In this document: positions 1 through 7,396 of the stretch, in pieces
Position numbering within the stretch: position 1 is the stretch's first letter
Layout: the number at the start of each line of letters is the position of its first letter
Source: JBLNBU01 sp050260215
GTDB lineage: Bacteria; Pseudomonadota; Alphaproteobacteria; Rhodospirillales; Magnetospirillaceae
Direction of reading: 5' to 3'
DNA: 51,699 nucleotides
NCBI GenBank assembly: GCA_050260215.1
Contig: JBLNBU010000184.1
Span: forward strand, 1-51,699
Program-made: the position numbers and the translations under genes
Notes under the pieces: model-generated
The model's database searches: none
The model's input: the letters and a program-made list of their open reading frames with translations, nothing else
What the model was told of the DNA's origin: nothing

Positions 1-126
1 GGGGGGGGGGGGGGCGGGGGGGGGGGGGGGGGGGCGCGGGGGGGGGGGCGGGGCGGGGCCGGGGGGCGGCCCGGGGCGGGGCCCCCGGCGGGAGGGGGGG
101 GGGCGGGGGGGGGGGCCCGCGGGGGC
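1..126. other. Almost pure G/C low-complexity end
   Basis: The first ~126 bases are nearly all G with scattered C, and there is essentially no A or T. No reading frame, repeat unit or motif can be read here. In this group the subunit c gene (atpE) normally lies just upstream of the b' gene, but no coding sequence is visible. It is most likely a sequencing or assembly artefact at a contig end (two-colour chemistry calls G when signal is lost), not biological sequence. Confidence 0.75.
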
Positions 127-182
127 CCGCCTGCCGGACCGAAGTGTTGTATCCGCCGAAAACACCGTCCAGGAGCACCGGG

Positions 183-677
183 ATGCCCCAGTTCGATCCG
201 GCGTTCTTCGCGCCCCAGCTGTTCTGGCTGGCGGTCACCTTCATCACGCTGTACGTGCTGATGGCCAAGGTGGCGCTGCCCAAGATCGGCGCCGTTCTCG
301 ACGAACGGCAGCGCAAGATCGACGACAACCTCGACAAGGCCGCGCAGCTGAAGGCCGAGGCCGAGGCCGCCATCGCCGCCTACGAGAAGGCGCTGGCCGA
401 ATCCCGGGCCCACGCCCATGCCGTCATCAAGGAAACCTCGGACCGCCTGGCCCACGAGGCCGAGCAGCGGAACAAGGAGCTGGCCGCCCGCCTGGCCGAC
501 CAGATCAAGGCCGGGGAATCCCGCATCACCGCCGCCAAGGACAAGGCCCTGGCCAATGTCCGCGACGTCGCCCTCGAAGTGGCGGGCAGCGTCGTCAGCC
601 GCCTCGTCGGCCAGGCCGGCGACCAGTCCAAGCTGGAAGCCGCCGTCGCCGCCGCGCTGAAGGAGCACGGTCAATGA
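183..677 (+). CDS. atpF2: ATP synthase F0 subunit b'
   Basis: One of the two different b-type peripheral stalk subunits used by photosynthetic and many other alphaproteobacteria. It forms a heterodimer with subunit b that holds the F1 head still relative to the a/c ring in the inner membrane. The 164-residue product has a short N-terminus beginning MPQFDPAFF, one membrane helix at about residues 10-32, and then a long Ala/Glu/Lys-rich helical stalk to the C-terminus. An in-frame start 39 bases upstream exists, but ATG 183 is preferred because AGGAG (171-175) lies seven bases before it and MPQFD is the usual family start. The gene overlaps atpF by four bases (ATGA), so translation is probably coupled. 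Confidence 0.95.
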   Translation: MPQFDPAFFAPQLFWLAVTFITLYVLMAKVALPKIGAVLDERQRKIDDNLDKAAQLKAEAEAAIAAYEKALAESRAHAHAVIKETSDRLAHEAEQRNKELAARLADQIKAGESRITAAKDKALANVRDVALEVAGSVVSRLVGQAGDQSKLEAAVAAALKEHGQ

Positions 678-1222
678 TCTCGACCGCTTACGCCGCGGCC
701 GCCGAGCACGCCGACCACGCCGCCCACGCGGCCGGTCCGTTCTACACCGAGGCCGCCTTCTGGGTGCACGTCGCCTTCATCCTGGTCGTCGCCATGGCCT
801 TCCGGCCGGTGGCCCGCGCCCTGGGTGCGGCGCTGGACGCCCGTGCCGCCAAGATCCGCGCCCGCCTCGACGAAGCCCACAAGCTGCGCGAGGACGCCTC
901 CGAGATGCTGGCCTCGTACCAGCGCAAGCAGCGCGACGCCATGCGCGAGGCCGAGCAGATCATCGCCCACGCCAAGGCCGAGGCCGAGCGCCTGTCCCAA
1001 CAGGCGGCCAAGGACCTGGAAGCCAGCATGAAGCGCCGCGAGCAGCAGGCCATGGACCGCATCGCCCAGGCCGAGGCCCAGGCGGTCAAGGAAGTCCAGC
1101 ACCTGGCCGTCGACGTCGCCGTTGCCGCCGCCCAGAAGGTGATCGCCGACAGCGTGGCGGCCCCCCAGGCCTCGGCCCTGGTCGACGCCACCATCAAGGA
1201 CCTGGCCCCCAAGCTCCACTAG
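674..1222 (+). CDS. atpF: ATP synthase F0 subunit b
   Basis: Second peripheral stalk subunit, partner of the b' protein encoded just upstream. The 182-residue product starts with a His/Ala-rich segment, has a membrane helix at about residues 27-48 (the AAFWVHVAFILVV region), and then a long coiled-coil stalk rich in Ala, Glu, Arg and Gln that would reach the delta subunit of F1. The start codon overlaps the stop of atpF2 (ATGA). A strong bidirectional hairpin follows, so this is the last gene of its F0 operon. The F1 genes are not in the window, consistent with separate F0 and F1 operons in Rhodospirillales. Confidence 0.95.
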   Translation: MISTAYAAAAEHADHAAHAAGPFYTEAAFWVHVAFILVVAMAFRPVARALGAALDARAAKIRARLDEAHKLREDASEMLASYQRKQRDAMREAEQIIAHAKAEAERLSQQAAKDLEASMKRREQQAMDRIAQAEAQAVKEVQHLAVDVAVAAAQKVIADSVAAPQASALVDATIKDLAPKLH

Positions 1223-1241
1223 AGCCGGACCGGAAACGATC

Positions 1242-1276
1242 AAAGGGCCTCCCGGGCGACCGGGTGGCCCTTTTTT
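1242..1276 (+). terminator. Rho-independent terminator after atpF
   Basis: Stem AAAGGGCC / GGCCCTTT encloses an inner CCCGG/CCGGG stem and is followed by a run of six T. It sits 19 bases after the atpF stop. Read on the minus strand the same hairpin is followed by TTTGATC, so it may also end the convergent DMT transporter gene. Confidence 0.85.
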
Positions 1277-1289
1277 CATGGAAGTCGCC

Positions 1290-2159
1290 TCACCCCTTCG
1301 TCCATCCCATCCGCAGCACTCCGAAGCTGCCGGCGACGATCAGGGCGGCGCCGGCCAGGCGGTGGAGGTCGGGGACGTCGCCCCACACCGCAAAGCCGAT
1401 GGCCACCGCCAGCGGCAGCCGCAGATAGTCGAGCGGCGCGATCAGGCTGGGCGGGGCCAGCAGGAAGGCCCGGGTGGCCGCCAGCTGCATGATGGTCCCC
1501 AGCACGCCGAGCAGCGCCAGCCCGGCCCAGGCACCCATGGTCGGCGTCACCCACACCGCCGGCAGCGCCAGTCCCGAGCCGGCCATCGACACCGCCGTAA
1601 GCGACAGCACCGCCTTGGCGGTACCGTCCTCGGGCGGCAGGCGGCGCAGCTGGACGGCGCACAACGCCCCCAGCGCCGAGGCCACCAGCCCCGCCATCAG
1701 TCCGGTCACCGCCACCGGCGAGCCGTCGGGCGCGGCCAGCACCACGCAGCCGGCGAAGCCGACCAGCACCCACCACCAGCCCATCGCCCCCAGGCGCTCG
1801 CCGGCCAAGGGACCGGCCAGGGCCAGGAAGATGGGGACGGTGAAGTCGAGCACCGTGCTCATGGCCAGGGGCAACAGGGCCAGGGCGGTGAAGTTGGCCA
1901 GGATGGCGACCAGCGCCGTCAGTCCCCGCAGCAGATGCGCCACCAGGTCGCGGCTGGCCGGCAGCACCACGCCGGTCCGCCACCACAAGACCGGCGCAAG
2001 GGCGACCAGGCCGAACAGGCAGCGGAAGAACAAGATCTCGGCGGCGGGGAGGTCGGCGGCCAGGCCCTTGACCACCGCCTGGAACACCGAGGTCAGCGAG
2101 ACCTGCCCGATGAACAGCAGCACGGCCAGCCGATGGGCCTTGCGGGGATCGTCGATCAT
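1290..2159 (-). CDS. DMT superfamily (EamA) transporter
   Basis: A 289-residue, highly hydrophobic inner-membrane protein with about ten predicted helices arranged as two EamA repeats of roughly 140 residues, which is the drug/metabolite transporter layout. The first repeat contains FRCLFGLVALAPVLWWR and a LLRGLTALVAILANFTAL helix; the second begins near residue 150 and contains the conserved LAPPSLIAPLDYLRLP region. Substrates of this family range from S-adenosylmethionine and amino acids to nucleotide precursors and cannot be read from sequence. The gene converges on atpF and diverges from the small protein at 2228 across 68 bases. Confidence 0.85.
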   Translation of the reverse strand: MIDDPRKAHRLAVLLFIGQVSLTSVFQAVVKGLAADLPAAEILFFRCLFGLVALAPVLWWRTGVVLPASRDLVAHLLRGLTALVAILANFTALALLPLAMSTVLDFTVPIFLALAGPLAGERLGAMGWWWVLVGFAGCVVLAAPDGSPVAVTGLMAGLVASALGALCAVQLRRLPPEDGTAKAVLSLTAVSMAGSGLALPAVWVTPTMGAWAGLALLGVLGTIMQLAATRAFLLAPPSLIAPLDYLRLPLAVAIGFAVWGDVPDLHRLAGAALIVAGSFGVLRMGWTKG

Positions 2160-2227
2160 CGCCCCATCATGGACCGGCCGGCGCGGCGGCGCTACAGTCG
2201 GGCTGCAGCCCAGCCAACGGAGCCGCC

Positions 2228-2563
2228 ATGCCGTTCGTCACCCGAGACCTATCCGGGCGGATCGTCGCCCTGTCCGAGGACCCGCCGTCCGACGGCGCCG
2301 AGCACCTGGCCGCCGGCCATCCCGAGGTGCTGGCCTTCCTGTTCCGCGACGGCGACGACCCGCAGGCGCGCCTGTTCGCCTCGGACCTGGCCCTGATCCG
2401 CGTGGTCGAGGACCTGGTCGAGGTGCTGGTCAAGAAGCACGTCATCGCGCTGACCGACCTGCCCGGCGCCGCCCAGGACAAGCTGATGGGGCGCCGGTCG
2501 TTGCGCTCGTACCTGTCAGGGGTGTCCGGCCTGATGGACGGCGATTCGGAAAAGATCATATGA
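2228..2563 (+). CDS. Conserved hypothetical protein, 111 aa
   Basis: Small soluble protein beginning MPFVTRDLSGRIVAL. The N-terminal ~25 residues look like a beta-hairpin typical of short alphaproteobacterial proteins sometimes labelled tryptophan synthase beta-like. The rest is helical, with a conserved-looking segment HPEVLAFLF, then an amphipathic helix DLALIRVVEDLVEVLVKK and an MGRRSLRSYLSG tail. It lacks the PLP-binding core of tryptophan synthase, so no enzyme role is claimed. It overlaps the following YqgE-like gene by four bases (ATGA), so the two are probably made together. Confidence 0.8.
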   Translation: MPFVTRDLSGRIVALSEDPPSDGAEHLAAGHPEVLAFLFRDGDDPQARLFASDLALIRVVEDLVEVLVKKHVIALTDLPGAAQDKLMGRRSLRSYLSGVSGLMDGDSEKII

Positions 2564-3174
2564 GGCGGCTTCTGGCCCTTCTCGGCCTGCTGGTGGCGCT
2601 GGCCTCCCCGGCCGGGGCCGTGCCCCAGGGCGGGTCCGGCGAACTGCCGTCGCCGTTCGACGGCACCGGCGGCGGCCTGGCCGGCAAGCTGCTGGTGGCC
2701 AGCCCGCGCATGCCGGCCAATTTCTTCGCCGGCACCGTCATCCTGCTGGGCCGCCATGACGACCAGGGCGCCTTCGGCCTGGTGGTCAACCGCCGCGCCG
2801 GCACCCTGGAGGGCAAGGACAAGGACGCCGACGCCCCGCCGCTGCCCTGGCCGCTGCAGATCGGCGGGCCGGTCGAGCCGCGGCTGCTGTTCCTGCTGAT
2901 GACCGCCGAGACGGCGCCGCCCTCCGGCCTTCGCGTGGGCGGCTTCGCCCTGGCCAATCCCGAGCCCTACCTGGCCGGCGGCGAGGGCGCGCCGGCGCCG
3001 CCGCGCAAGGCGATGCTGCTGATGGGCTATGCCGGATGGGCCGCCGGCCAGCTGGAAGAGGAGATCCGCCGCGGCGACTGGCTGGTGGTCGATGCCGACG
3101 AGCACCTGGTGTTCGACGGCTCGGACGCCGACAAGTGGCGCCACGCCCTGGGCCGGCGCGGCGAGGACCTGTGA
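2560..3174 (+). CDS. YqgE/AlgH family protein with predicted signal peptide
   Basis: 204 residues. From about residue 28 the sequence follows the YqgE/AlgH (DUF179) family: LAGKLLVASPRM, then GAFGLVVNRRAG, a GGPVEP segment and a GYAGWAAGQLEEEI helix, ending with the WLVVDAD strand. Family members are normally cytosolic and begin at the LLVASP segment. Here the frame begins with MRRLLALLGLLVALASPAGA, a convincing Sec signal peptide with an Ala-x-Ala cleavage site, in continuous coding-like sequence. The start at 2560 overlaps the preceding stop (ATGA). An export role is inferred from this peptide only; a later non-ATG start would remove it. The function of the family is unsettled. Confidence 0.85.
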   Translation: MRRLLALLGLLVALASPAGAVPQGGSGELPSPFDGTGGGLAGKLLVASPRMPANFFAGTVILLGRHDDQGAFGLVVNRRAGTLEGKDKDADAPPLPWPLQIGGPVEPRLLFLLMTAETAPPSGLRVGGFALANPEPYLAGGEGAPAPPRKAMLLMGYAGWAAGQLEEEIRRGDWLVVDADEHLVFDGSDADKWRHALGRRGEDL

Positions 3175-3221
3175 GTTTTCCCATTTGAAGCGCCGTCCGC
3201 GTGCCGTTATGGTGCGCGGCC

Positions 3222-3965
3222 ATGACGACGGCCCTGGCCCTGGACGACGGTCCGCTTGTGCTTTCCGGCGCGCGCTGGCGACCGACCGCGCCGATCCTGT
3301 CGCTGCTGCTGCACCTGCTGGCCGCCATGGCTCTGGGCCTGGGCGTGCCGTGGAGCTTCGACCGGTCTTCGCCGACCGAACCGGCCATCGACGTCGAGGT
3401 GGTCGCCGAGGCGCCGAAGCGCGCCGAGCCCCCGCCTCCCGCCCCGCCCCCGGCGTCGCCGCAAGCCGCGCCCCAGCCGGTTCCCCCGCAGCCGGCGGCT
3501 CCGCCGGCCCGCCCGCTGCCGCCGCCGCCGGTGCTGAAGCCCGCGCCCCCCGCCCCGCTGGCCCGGCCGGCCGAGCCTGCCAAGCCCGAGGGCATCGGCG
3601 CCCCCACCCCCACCCGCCTGGACCGGCCCGCCCGACAGGAGGCGCGCGACATCATCCTGTCGCAGGTGCTGCCGCGCATGTCGGTGCCGCCCCAGCTGCG
3701 CGGCCGCGACGCCGTGCTGACCGTCGACGTCGAGGTCCGCCCCGGCGGCCTGCTGGCGCCGCCGTTCGCCCGCGACCTGCCGTGGAACCCCGAGGCTGCC
3801 ATCGACGGGCTGGACGCCTATCGCCCCGGCGACCCCAGGCGCACCGTGGTCGAAAGTTTCTATCGCGCGCTTCGCGACGCCCAGCCGCTGCGGCTGCCGC
3901 CCGAACTGGCCGCGCGCCTGCCGTTCAAGCTCAGCCTGGATTTCCGCTTCGACGACGTGCCCTAG
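3222..3965 (+). CDS. TonB/TolA-like protein
   Basis: 247 residues with classic TonB-like architecture: a short cytosolic N-terminus, one membrane helix at about residues 28-48 (ILSLLLHLLAAMALGLGV), a Pro/Ala-rich periplasm-spanning linker at about residues 70-135 full of PPP and PAPP runs, and a C-terminal globular domain (about 140-247) with strands resembling TonB/TolA C-domains (AVLTVDVEVRPGG, FKLSLDFRF). Such proteins carry energy or tether complexes across the periplasm. A GTG at 3201 is in frame, but ATG 3222 is more likely. No ExbB/ExbD or TolQR genes are nearby, so its partner is unknown. Confidence 0.75.
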   Translation: MTTALALDDGPLVLSGARWRPTAPILSLLLHLLAAMALGLGVPWSFDRSSPTEPAIDVEVVAEAPKRAEPPPPAPPPASPQAAPQPVPPQPAAPPARPLPPPPVLKPAPPAPLARPAEPAKPEGIGAPTPTRLDRPARQEARDIILSQVLPRMSVPPQLRGRDAVLTVDVEVRPGGLLAPPFARDLPWNPEAAIDGLDAYRPGDPRRTVVESFYRALRDAQPLRLPPELAARLPFKLSLDFRFDDVP

Positions 3966-4039
3966 GCCGGTGACCCTATAATCAGGTATCGCGTTCAACC
4001 TGCGCGCCCCCTATATTGTCGCCAGGGGAATAGGGCCGA

Positions 4040-5797
4040 ATGGACAAGGGCCCGCCCCTCAACGAGACAAAAGGCGGACGTGACCAGGCCGAATGGCCGG
4101 CCCCGTCAGACGGCAAGAGGGTTGGGCGTCACATGGCGGATTTCGGGCTGGGCCAGTCCCCGGTACTGCAGGCTGTTCTGCTGTTCCTGGCGACCTTCGT
4201 CCACGAGGATACCGCCATCCTGGGCGGCGGGTACCTGGTGCACGGCGATGAGATGACCATCGCCACCGCGCTGGCGATCCTGGTCGGCGGGGTGGTGGTG
4301 GGCGACCTGGGCATCTATGGCCTGGGCATGCTGGCCGCGCGGGTGCGCCCGCTGCGCCGCTTCGCCGACAAGTGGGTCGACGAAAGCCGCCGCACCTGGC
4401 TGGAGCGCAACGTGGTCGCCGCCGTGTGGGTGTGCCGGCTGGCGCCCGGGGTGCTGTTCCCCACCTTCCTGACCTGCGGTTTCCTTGCCCTGCCCTTCCG
4501 CCGCTTCGCCGTCGGCGTGATCGGCTCGGCGGTGGTCTATGTCCCGGCCATGCTTGCCCTGGTCCTGGCGGTCGGCGGCGAGGCCCTGGGCCGCTTCGGC
4601 GTATGGGGCTGGGGCGGCGCCGCGGCGCTGGTATGGGCGCTGGCCATGCTGCGCCGGCGGATGAAGGTGGCCGCGCTGGACATGGCCGAAGACAGCGTCG
4701 TTTCCGCCCATCCCGGCATGCCGCCGCTGGAACGCCGCCGGGTGCGCGTCTCGCGCGCCGAGGCGCTGCCGGTGATCCCCTACTACATTCCCATCGGGCT
4801 GCAGTGGCTGTGGCTGGCGGCACGCTATCGCAGCCTCAGCCTGCCCACCGCCGCCAACCCCCATATCGAGGCCGGCGGGCTTTTGGGCGAATCAAAGCAG
4901 GCCTGCCTGGACCTGGCCGGACCGGTGGCCCGCCCGTGGCTGGCCGGCTGGGTGGGCCGTGACCGCGGCACGTCCGACGACCCCGCCCGCGAGGTCGAGG
5001 CCGCCTGTGCCGCCATGGCCGAGGCGGGGCTGTCCTTCCCCGTGATCGTCAAGCCCGACATCGGCTGGCGCGGCTTCGGCGTGCGCCGCCTGGACGGGCC
5101 GGACGAGCTGGCCGCCTATCTCTCCGGCTTCCCCAAGGGGGCGCGCTACCTGCTGCAGGAGTTCCTGCCCTGGGCCGGCGAGGCCGCGGTGTTCTGGCTG
5201 CGCCGCCCCGGCGCCACCCGCGGCGAGATCTTCTCGCTGACGCTCCGCTATTACCCGTTCGTGGTCGGCGACGGGCGCTCGACCATCCGCCGCCTGATCC
5301 TGGCCTGCCCGCGCATGCGCTGGAAGGCGGCCGAACTGTTCGACGGCAACCGCGACCGCCTTGAGGAAGTCCCCGCGGAGGGCCAATCCGTCCGCCTGGC
5401 CGTGGTGGGGTCGAACCGGGTGGCCGGCCTCTACATCGACGGACGGCGCCACGCCACCGCGGCGCTGGCCGAGCGCATCGAGCAGATCTGCAACGACATT
5501 CCCGAATTCCACTTCGGCCGCTTCGACCTGCGCTTCGAGGACATCGCCAAGCTGGAAGCCGGCGAGGCGTTCAAGATCGTCGAGATCAACGGCGCCGGCG
5601 CCGAGGCCGTGCACATCTGGGACCCCGAGGTCTCGGTGCTGGAAGGCTTCCGCGTGCTGTTCGAGCAGCAGTCGCTGCTGTTCGCCATCGCCGACCACAA
5701 CCGCGCCCGCGGCTTCAAGCCCATGGGCATCCGCGGCCTGTTCGCCTGCCAGCGCAAGCAGGAAGGGTTGCTGGACAGGTACCCGGCCAGCGGCTGA
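4040..5797 (+). CDS. DedA-family membrane protein fused to an ATP-grasp domain
   Basis: 585 residues in two parts. Residues about 45-215 form a DedA/VTT membrane domain: a membrane-entry segment with VHEDTAILGGG, then GDLGIYGLGMLAAR, matching the family GDxxxYxxG motif, then RLAPGVLFPTFLTCGFLALPFRRF-type sequence at about 133-156 matching the RFxPxxRxxxP motif, and further helices. Residues about 330-560 form an ATP-grasp ligase-like domain: FPVIVKPDIGWRG (nucleotide-binding Lys), a YLLQEFLPW strand, and FGRFDLRFED plus FKIVEINGAG, the acidic and Asn metal site. DedA proteins translocate lipids including undecaprenyl phosphate, while ATP-grasp enzymes activate carboxylates, so a lipid-linked ligation is an inference only. 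Starts at 4040 (AGGGGAA nine bases upstream) and 4133 are both possible. Confidence 0.8.
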   Translation: MDKGPPLNETKGGRDQAEWPAPSDGKRVGRHMADFGLGQSPVLQAVLLFLATFVHEDTAILGGGYLVHGDEMTIATALAILVGGVVVGDLGIYGLGMLAARVRPLRRFADKWVDESRRTWLERNVVAAVWVCRLAPGVLFPTFLTCGFLALPFRRFAVGVIGSAVVYVPAMLALVLAVGGEALGRFGVWGWGGAAALVWALAMLRRRMKVAALDMAEDSVVSAHPGMPPLERRRVRVSRAEALPVIPYYIPIGLQWLWLAARYRSLSLPTAANPHIEAGGLLGESKQACLDLAGPVARPWLAGWVGRDRGTSDDPAREVEAACAAMAEAGLSFPVIVKPDIGWRGFGVRRLDGPDELAAYLSGFPKGARYLLQEFLPWAGEAAVFWLRRPGATRGEIFSLTLRYYPFVVGDGRSTIRRLILACPRMRWKAAELFDGNRDRLEEVPAEGQSVRLAVVGSNRVAGLYIDGRRHATAALAERIEQICNDIPEFHFGRFDLRFEDIAKLEAGEAFKIVEINGAGAEAVHIWDPEVSVLEGFRVLFEQQSLLFAIADHNRARGFKPMGIRGLFACQRKQEGLLDRYPASG

Positions 5798-5807
5798 GGC
5801 AGGCCCA

Positions 5808-6008
5808 ATGGCTCTCGACATCATGGTCTACGACGTCCAATTGGACCCCAAGGTCCTCGAACTCGGCGCAGGCCTCGGCGAGGGCACACTGACCCCCGGT
5901 TTCTCGTTGATCCCCCGCGTTCACCGCTTCAGCGGGATGAAGCTGGAGGCTGTCGTGCTCGTCTACCTGCCCCCCGAACGCTGCCACGGCTTCGGACGGC
6001 TGGCTTAG
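5808..6008 (+). CDS. Possible small protein, 66 aa
   Basis: A short frame starting ATG 5808, ten bases after the stop of the DedA/ATP-grasp gene, with GAGGCAGG upstream as a possible ribosome site. The product begins MALDIMVYDVQLDP and ends ERCHGFGRLA. I recognise no family. Codon third positions are strongly G/C, as in real genes here, but the frame is short and the antisense strand is also open. It stops two bases before the convergent rlmN stop. It could be a genuine small gene, a decayed fragment or chance. Confidence 0.4.
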   Translation: MALDIMVYDVQLDPKVLELGAGLGEGTLTPGFSLIPRVHRFSGMKLEAVVLVYLPPERCHGFGRLA

Positions 6009-6010
6009 GG

Positions 6011-7144
6011 TCAGCCCGGCGGGAGCACCTCATCCTCGATGCCTGCCGCCACGCGTTCCTTGAGGCGCGAGCACTTGACCCGCTGGGACTCCGAGCGCAG
6101 CTGGCCGCAGGCGGCCAGGATATCGCGGCCGCGTGGCATGCGGATGGGCGCCGAGTAGCCGGCGTCCTGCAGGATGTCGGAGAACCGCTTGATCGCCGGC
6201 AGCGGCGAGCACTCGAACTCGGACCCCGGCCAGGGGTTGAACGGGATCAGGTTCAACTTGGCGGGCAGGCCCTTGATCAGCTTCAGCAGCTGGCGGGCGT
6301 CGGCCTCCGAGTCGTTGACGCCCTTCAGCATCACGTATTCGAAGGTGATCCGCCGGGCGTTGGAGGCGCCGGGATACTCGCGGCAGGCCCGCATCAGCTC
6401 GGCCAGCGGGTATTTCTTGTTGATCGGCATGATGCGGTCGCGGATCTCGTCGGTGACCGCGTGCAGGGATACCGCCAGATTGACCCCCAGTTCGGCGCCG
6501 CAGCGGGCCATCATCGGCACCACGCCCGAGGTCGACAGGGTGATTCGGCGCTTCGAGATGGCGATGCCGTCGCCGTCCATGACGATCTTCAGCGCCTTGG
6601 CGACGTTGTCGAAGTTGTAGAGCGGCTCGCCCATGCCCATGACGACGATGTTGGAGACCAGCCGGCCGCCGTCGTCGGGGGTCGGCCACTCGCCGAAGGC
6701 GTCGCGGGCCACCATCACCTGGCCGACGATCTCGGCCGCGGTCAGGTTGCGCACCAAGAGCTGGGTGCCGGTGTGGCAGAAGCGGCAGGTCAGCGTGCAG
6801 CCAACCTGGCTGGAGATGCACACCGAGCCCCGGTCCTCGTCGGTGTCGGGGATATAGACGGTCTCGGCCTCGTTGCCGTCGTCGAAGCCCAACAGCCACT
6901 TGCGCGTCTCGTCGCTGGACTCATGGGCCTGGACGACGCGGGGGCGGCGCACCGAGTAACGCTCGGCCAAGTGCGCCTGCATGGTCTTCGAGATCGACGA
7001 CATGCGGGCGAAATCAGTCTCGCCACGATTGTACAGCCAGTGCCACAGCTGCTTGGCGCGGAACGGCTTCTCGCCGATGGACGCCATTTCGGCGGCCAGT
7101 TCGTCGCGCGACAGGCCGATCAGGTTGGGAAGGAGGGTATCCAT
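6011..7144 (-). CDS. rlmN: Dual-specificity 23S rRNA/tRNA adenine-C2 methyltransferase RlmN
   Basis: Radical-SAM enzyme that methylates C2 of A2503 in 23S rRNA and A37 in some tRNAs, supporting translational fidelity. 377 residues. The radical-SAM cluster motif GCTLTCRFC supplies Cys116, Cys120 and Cys123; the GMGEPL motif follows, and the C-terminal LAACGQL Cys is the likely methyl-carrying residue. The N-terminal ~95 residues match the family accessory domain. The in-frame ATG at 7279 would add 45 residues translated from a palindromic repeat, so the start MDTLLPNL at 7144 is chosen. No strong Shine-Dalgarno is visible before it. The gene converges on the DedA/ATP-grasp unit. Confidence 0.95.
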   Translation of the reverse strand: MDTLLPNLIGLSRDELAAEMASIGEKPFRAKQLWHWLYNRGETDFARMSSISKTMQAHLAERYSVRRPRVVQAHESSDETRKWLLGFDDGNEAETVYIPDTDEDRGSVCISSQVGCTLTCRFCHTGTQLLVRNLTAAEIVGQVMVARDAFGEWPTPDDGGRLVSNIVVMGMGEPLYNFDNVAKALKIVMDGDGIAISKRRITLSTSGVVPMMARCGAELGVNLAVSLHAVTDEIRDRIMPINKKYPLAELMRACREYPGASNARRITFEYVMLKGVNDSEADARQLLKLIKGLPAKLNLIPFNPWPGSEFECSPLPAIKRFSDILQDAGYSAPIRMPRGRDILAACGQLRSESQRVKCSRLKERVAAGIEDEVLPPG

Positions 7145-7208
7145 GGCCGACAGAGATAAGGACCCCGGCGCCCGAAAGCAACAGCGACGAAAAAGAGGGG
7201 CGTCATCG

Positions 7209-7337
7209 CCCTCTCCCAGCGGGAGAGGGAGGGACCCGCCGCCGAAGGCGGTGGGAGGGTGAGGGAGAATTGCCGACATCTGGGTCTGGCGGCCACCAAC
7301 TCTCCCTCACCCCGCCCCTCTCCCGCTGGGAGAGGGG
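7209..7337. repeat. Paired palindromic intergenic repeat, copy 1
   Basis: Two inverted copies of one element. The left unit starts with the palindrome CCCTCTCCCAGCGGGAGAGG (7209-7229, one more G) and ends in GGGTGAGGGAGA; the right unit is its mirror, TCTCCCTCACCC followed by a CCCTCTCCCGCTGGGAGAGG palindrome (7315-7337). The core between them (about 7270-7300) is unrelated. The same family recurs near 9322, 37682 and 48008. It lies between rlmN and the CBS gene and could fold into a large cruciform or RNA stem. Confidence 0.85.
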
Positions 7338-7343
7338 GAAACG

Positions 7344-7371
7344 AAAAAAGGGGCGGCCCGTGGGCCGCCCC
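7344..7371 (-). terminator. Rho-independent terminator of the CBS gene
   Basis: Read on the minus strand: GGGGCGGCCC, loop AC, GGGCCGCCCC, then six T. It lies 26 bases after the stop of the CBS-domain gene and is a near-ideal intrinsic terminator separating it from rlmN. Confidence 0.9.
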
Positions 7372-7396
7372 TTCCTGAACCGGCCGATGCCGATCT

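Noticed and set aside
1474..2559. Upstream in-frame extension of the YqgE-like gene
   Set aside because: It runs antisense to the DMT transporter and through the 2228 gene; the ATGA overlap at 2560 and the signal peptide mark a natural start.
2228..2563. Naming the 111-residue protein tryptophan synthase beta
   Set aside because: It lacks the PLP lysine region and is a quarter of the enzyme length; such labels appear to be carried-over misannotation.
3977..3982. A perfect TATAAT before the DedA/ATP-grasp gene
   Set aside because: No -35-like sequence occurs at 16-18 bases upstream, where the region is coding, so no promoter is claimed.
7145..7279. N-terminal extension of RlmN by 45 residues
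   Set aside because: The extra codons are translated from the palindromic repeat; the family starts near MDTLLPNL.
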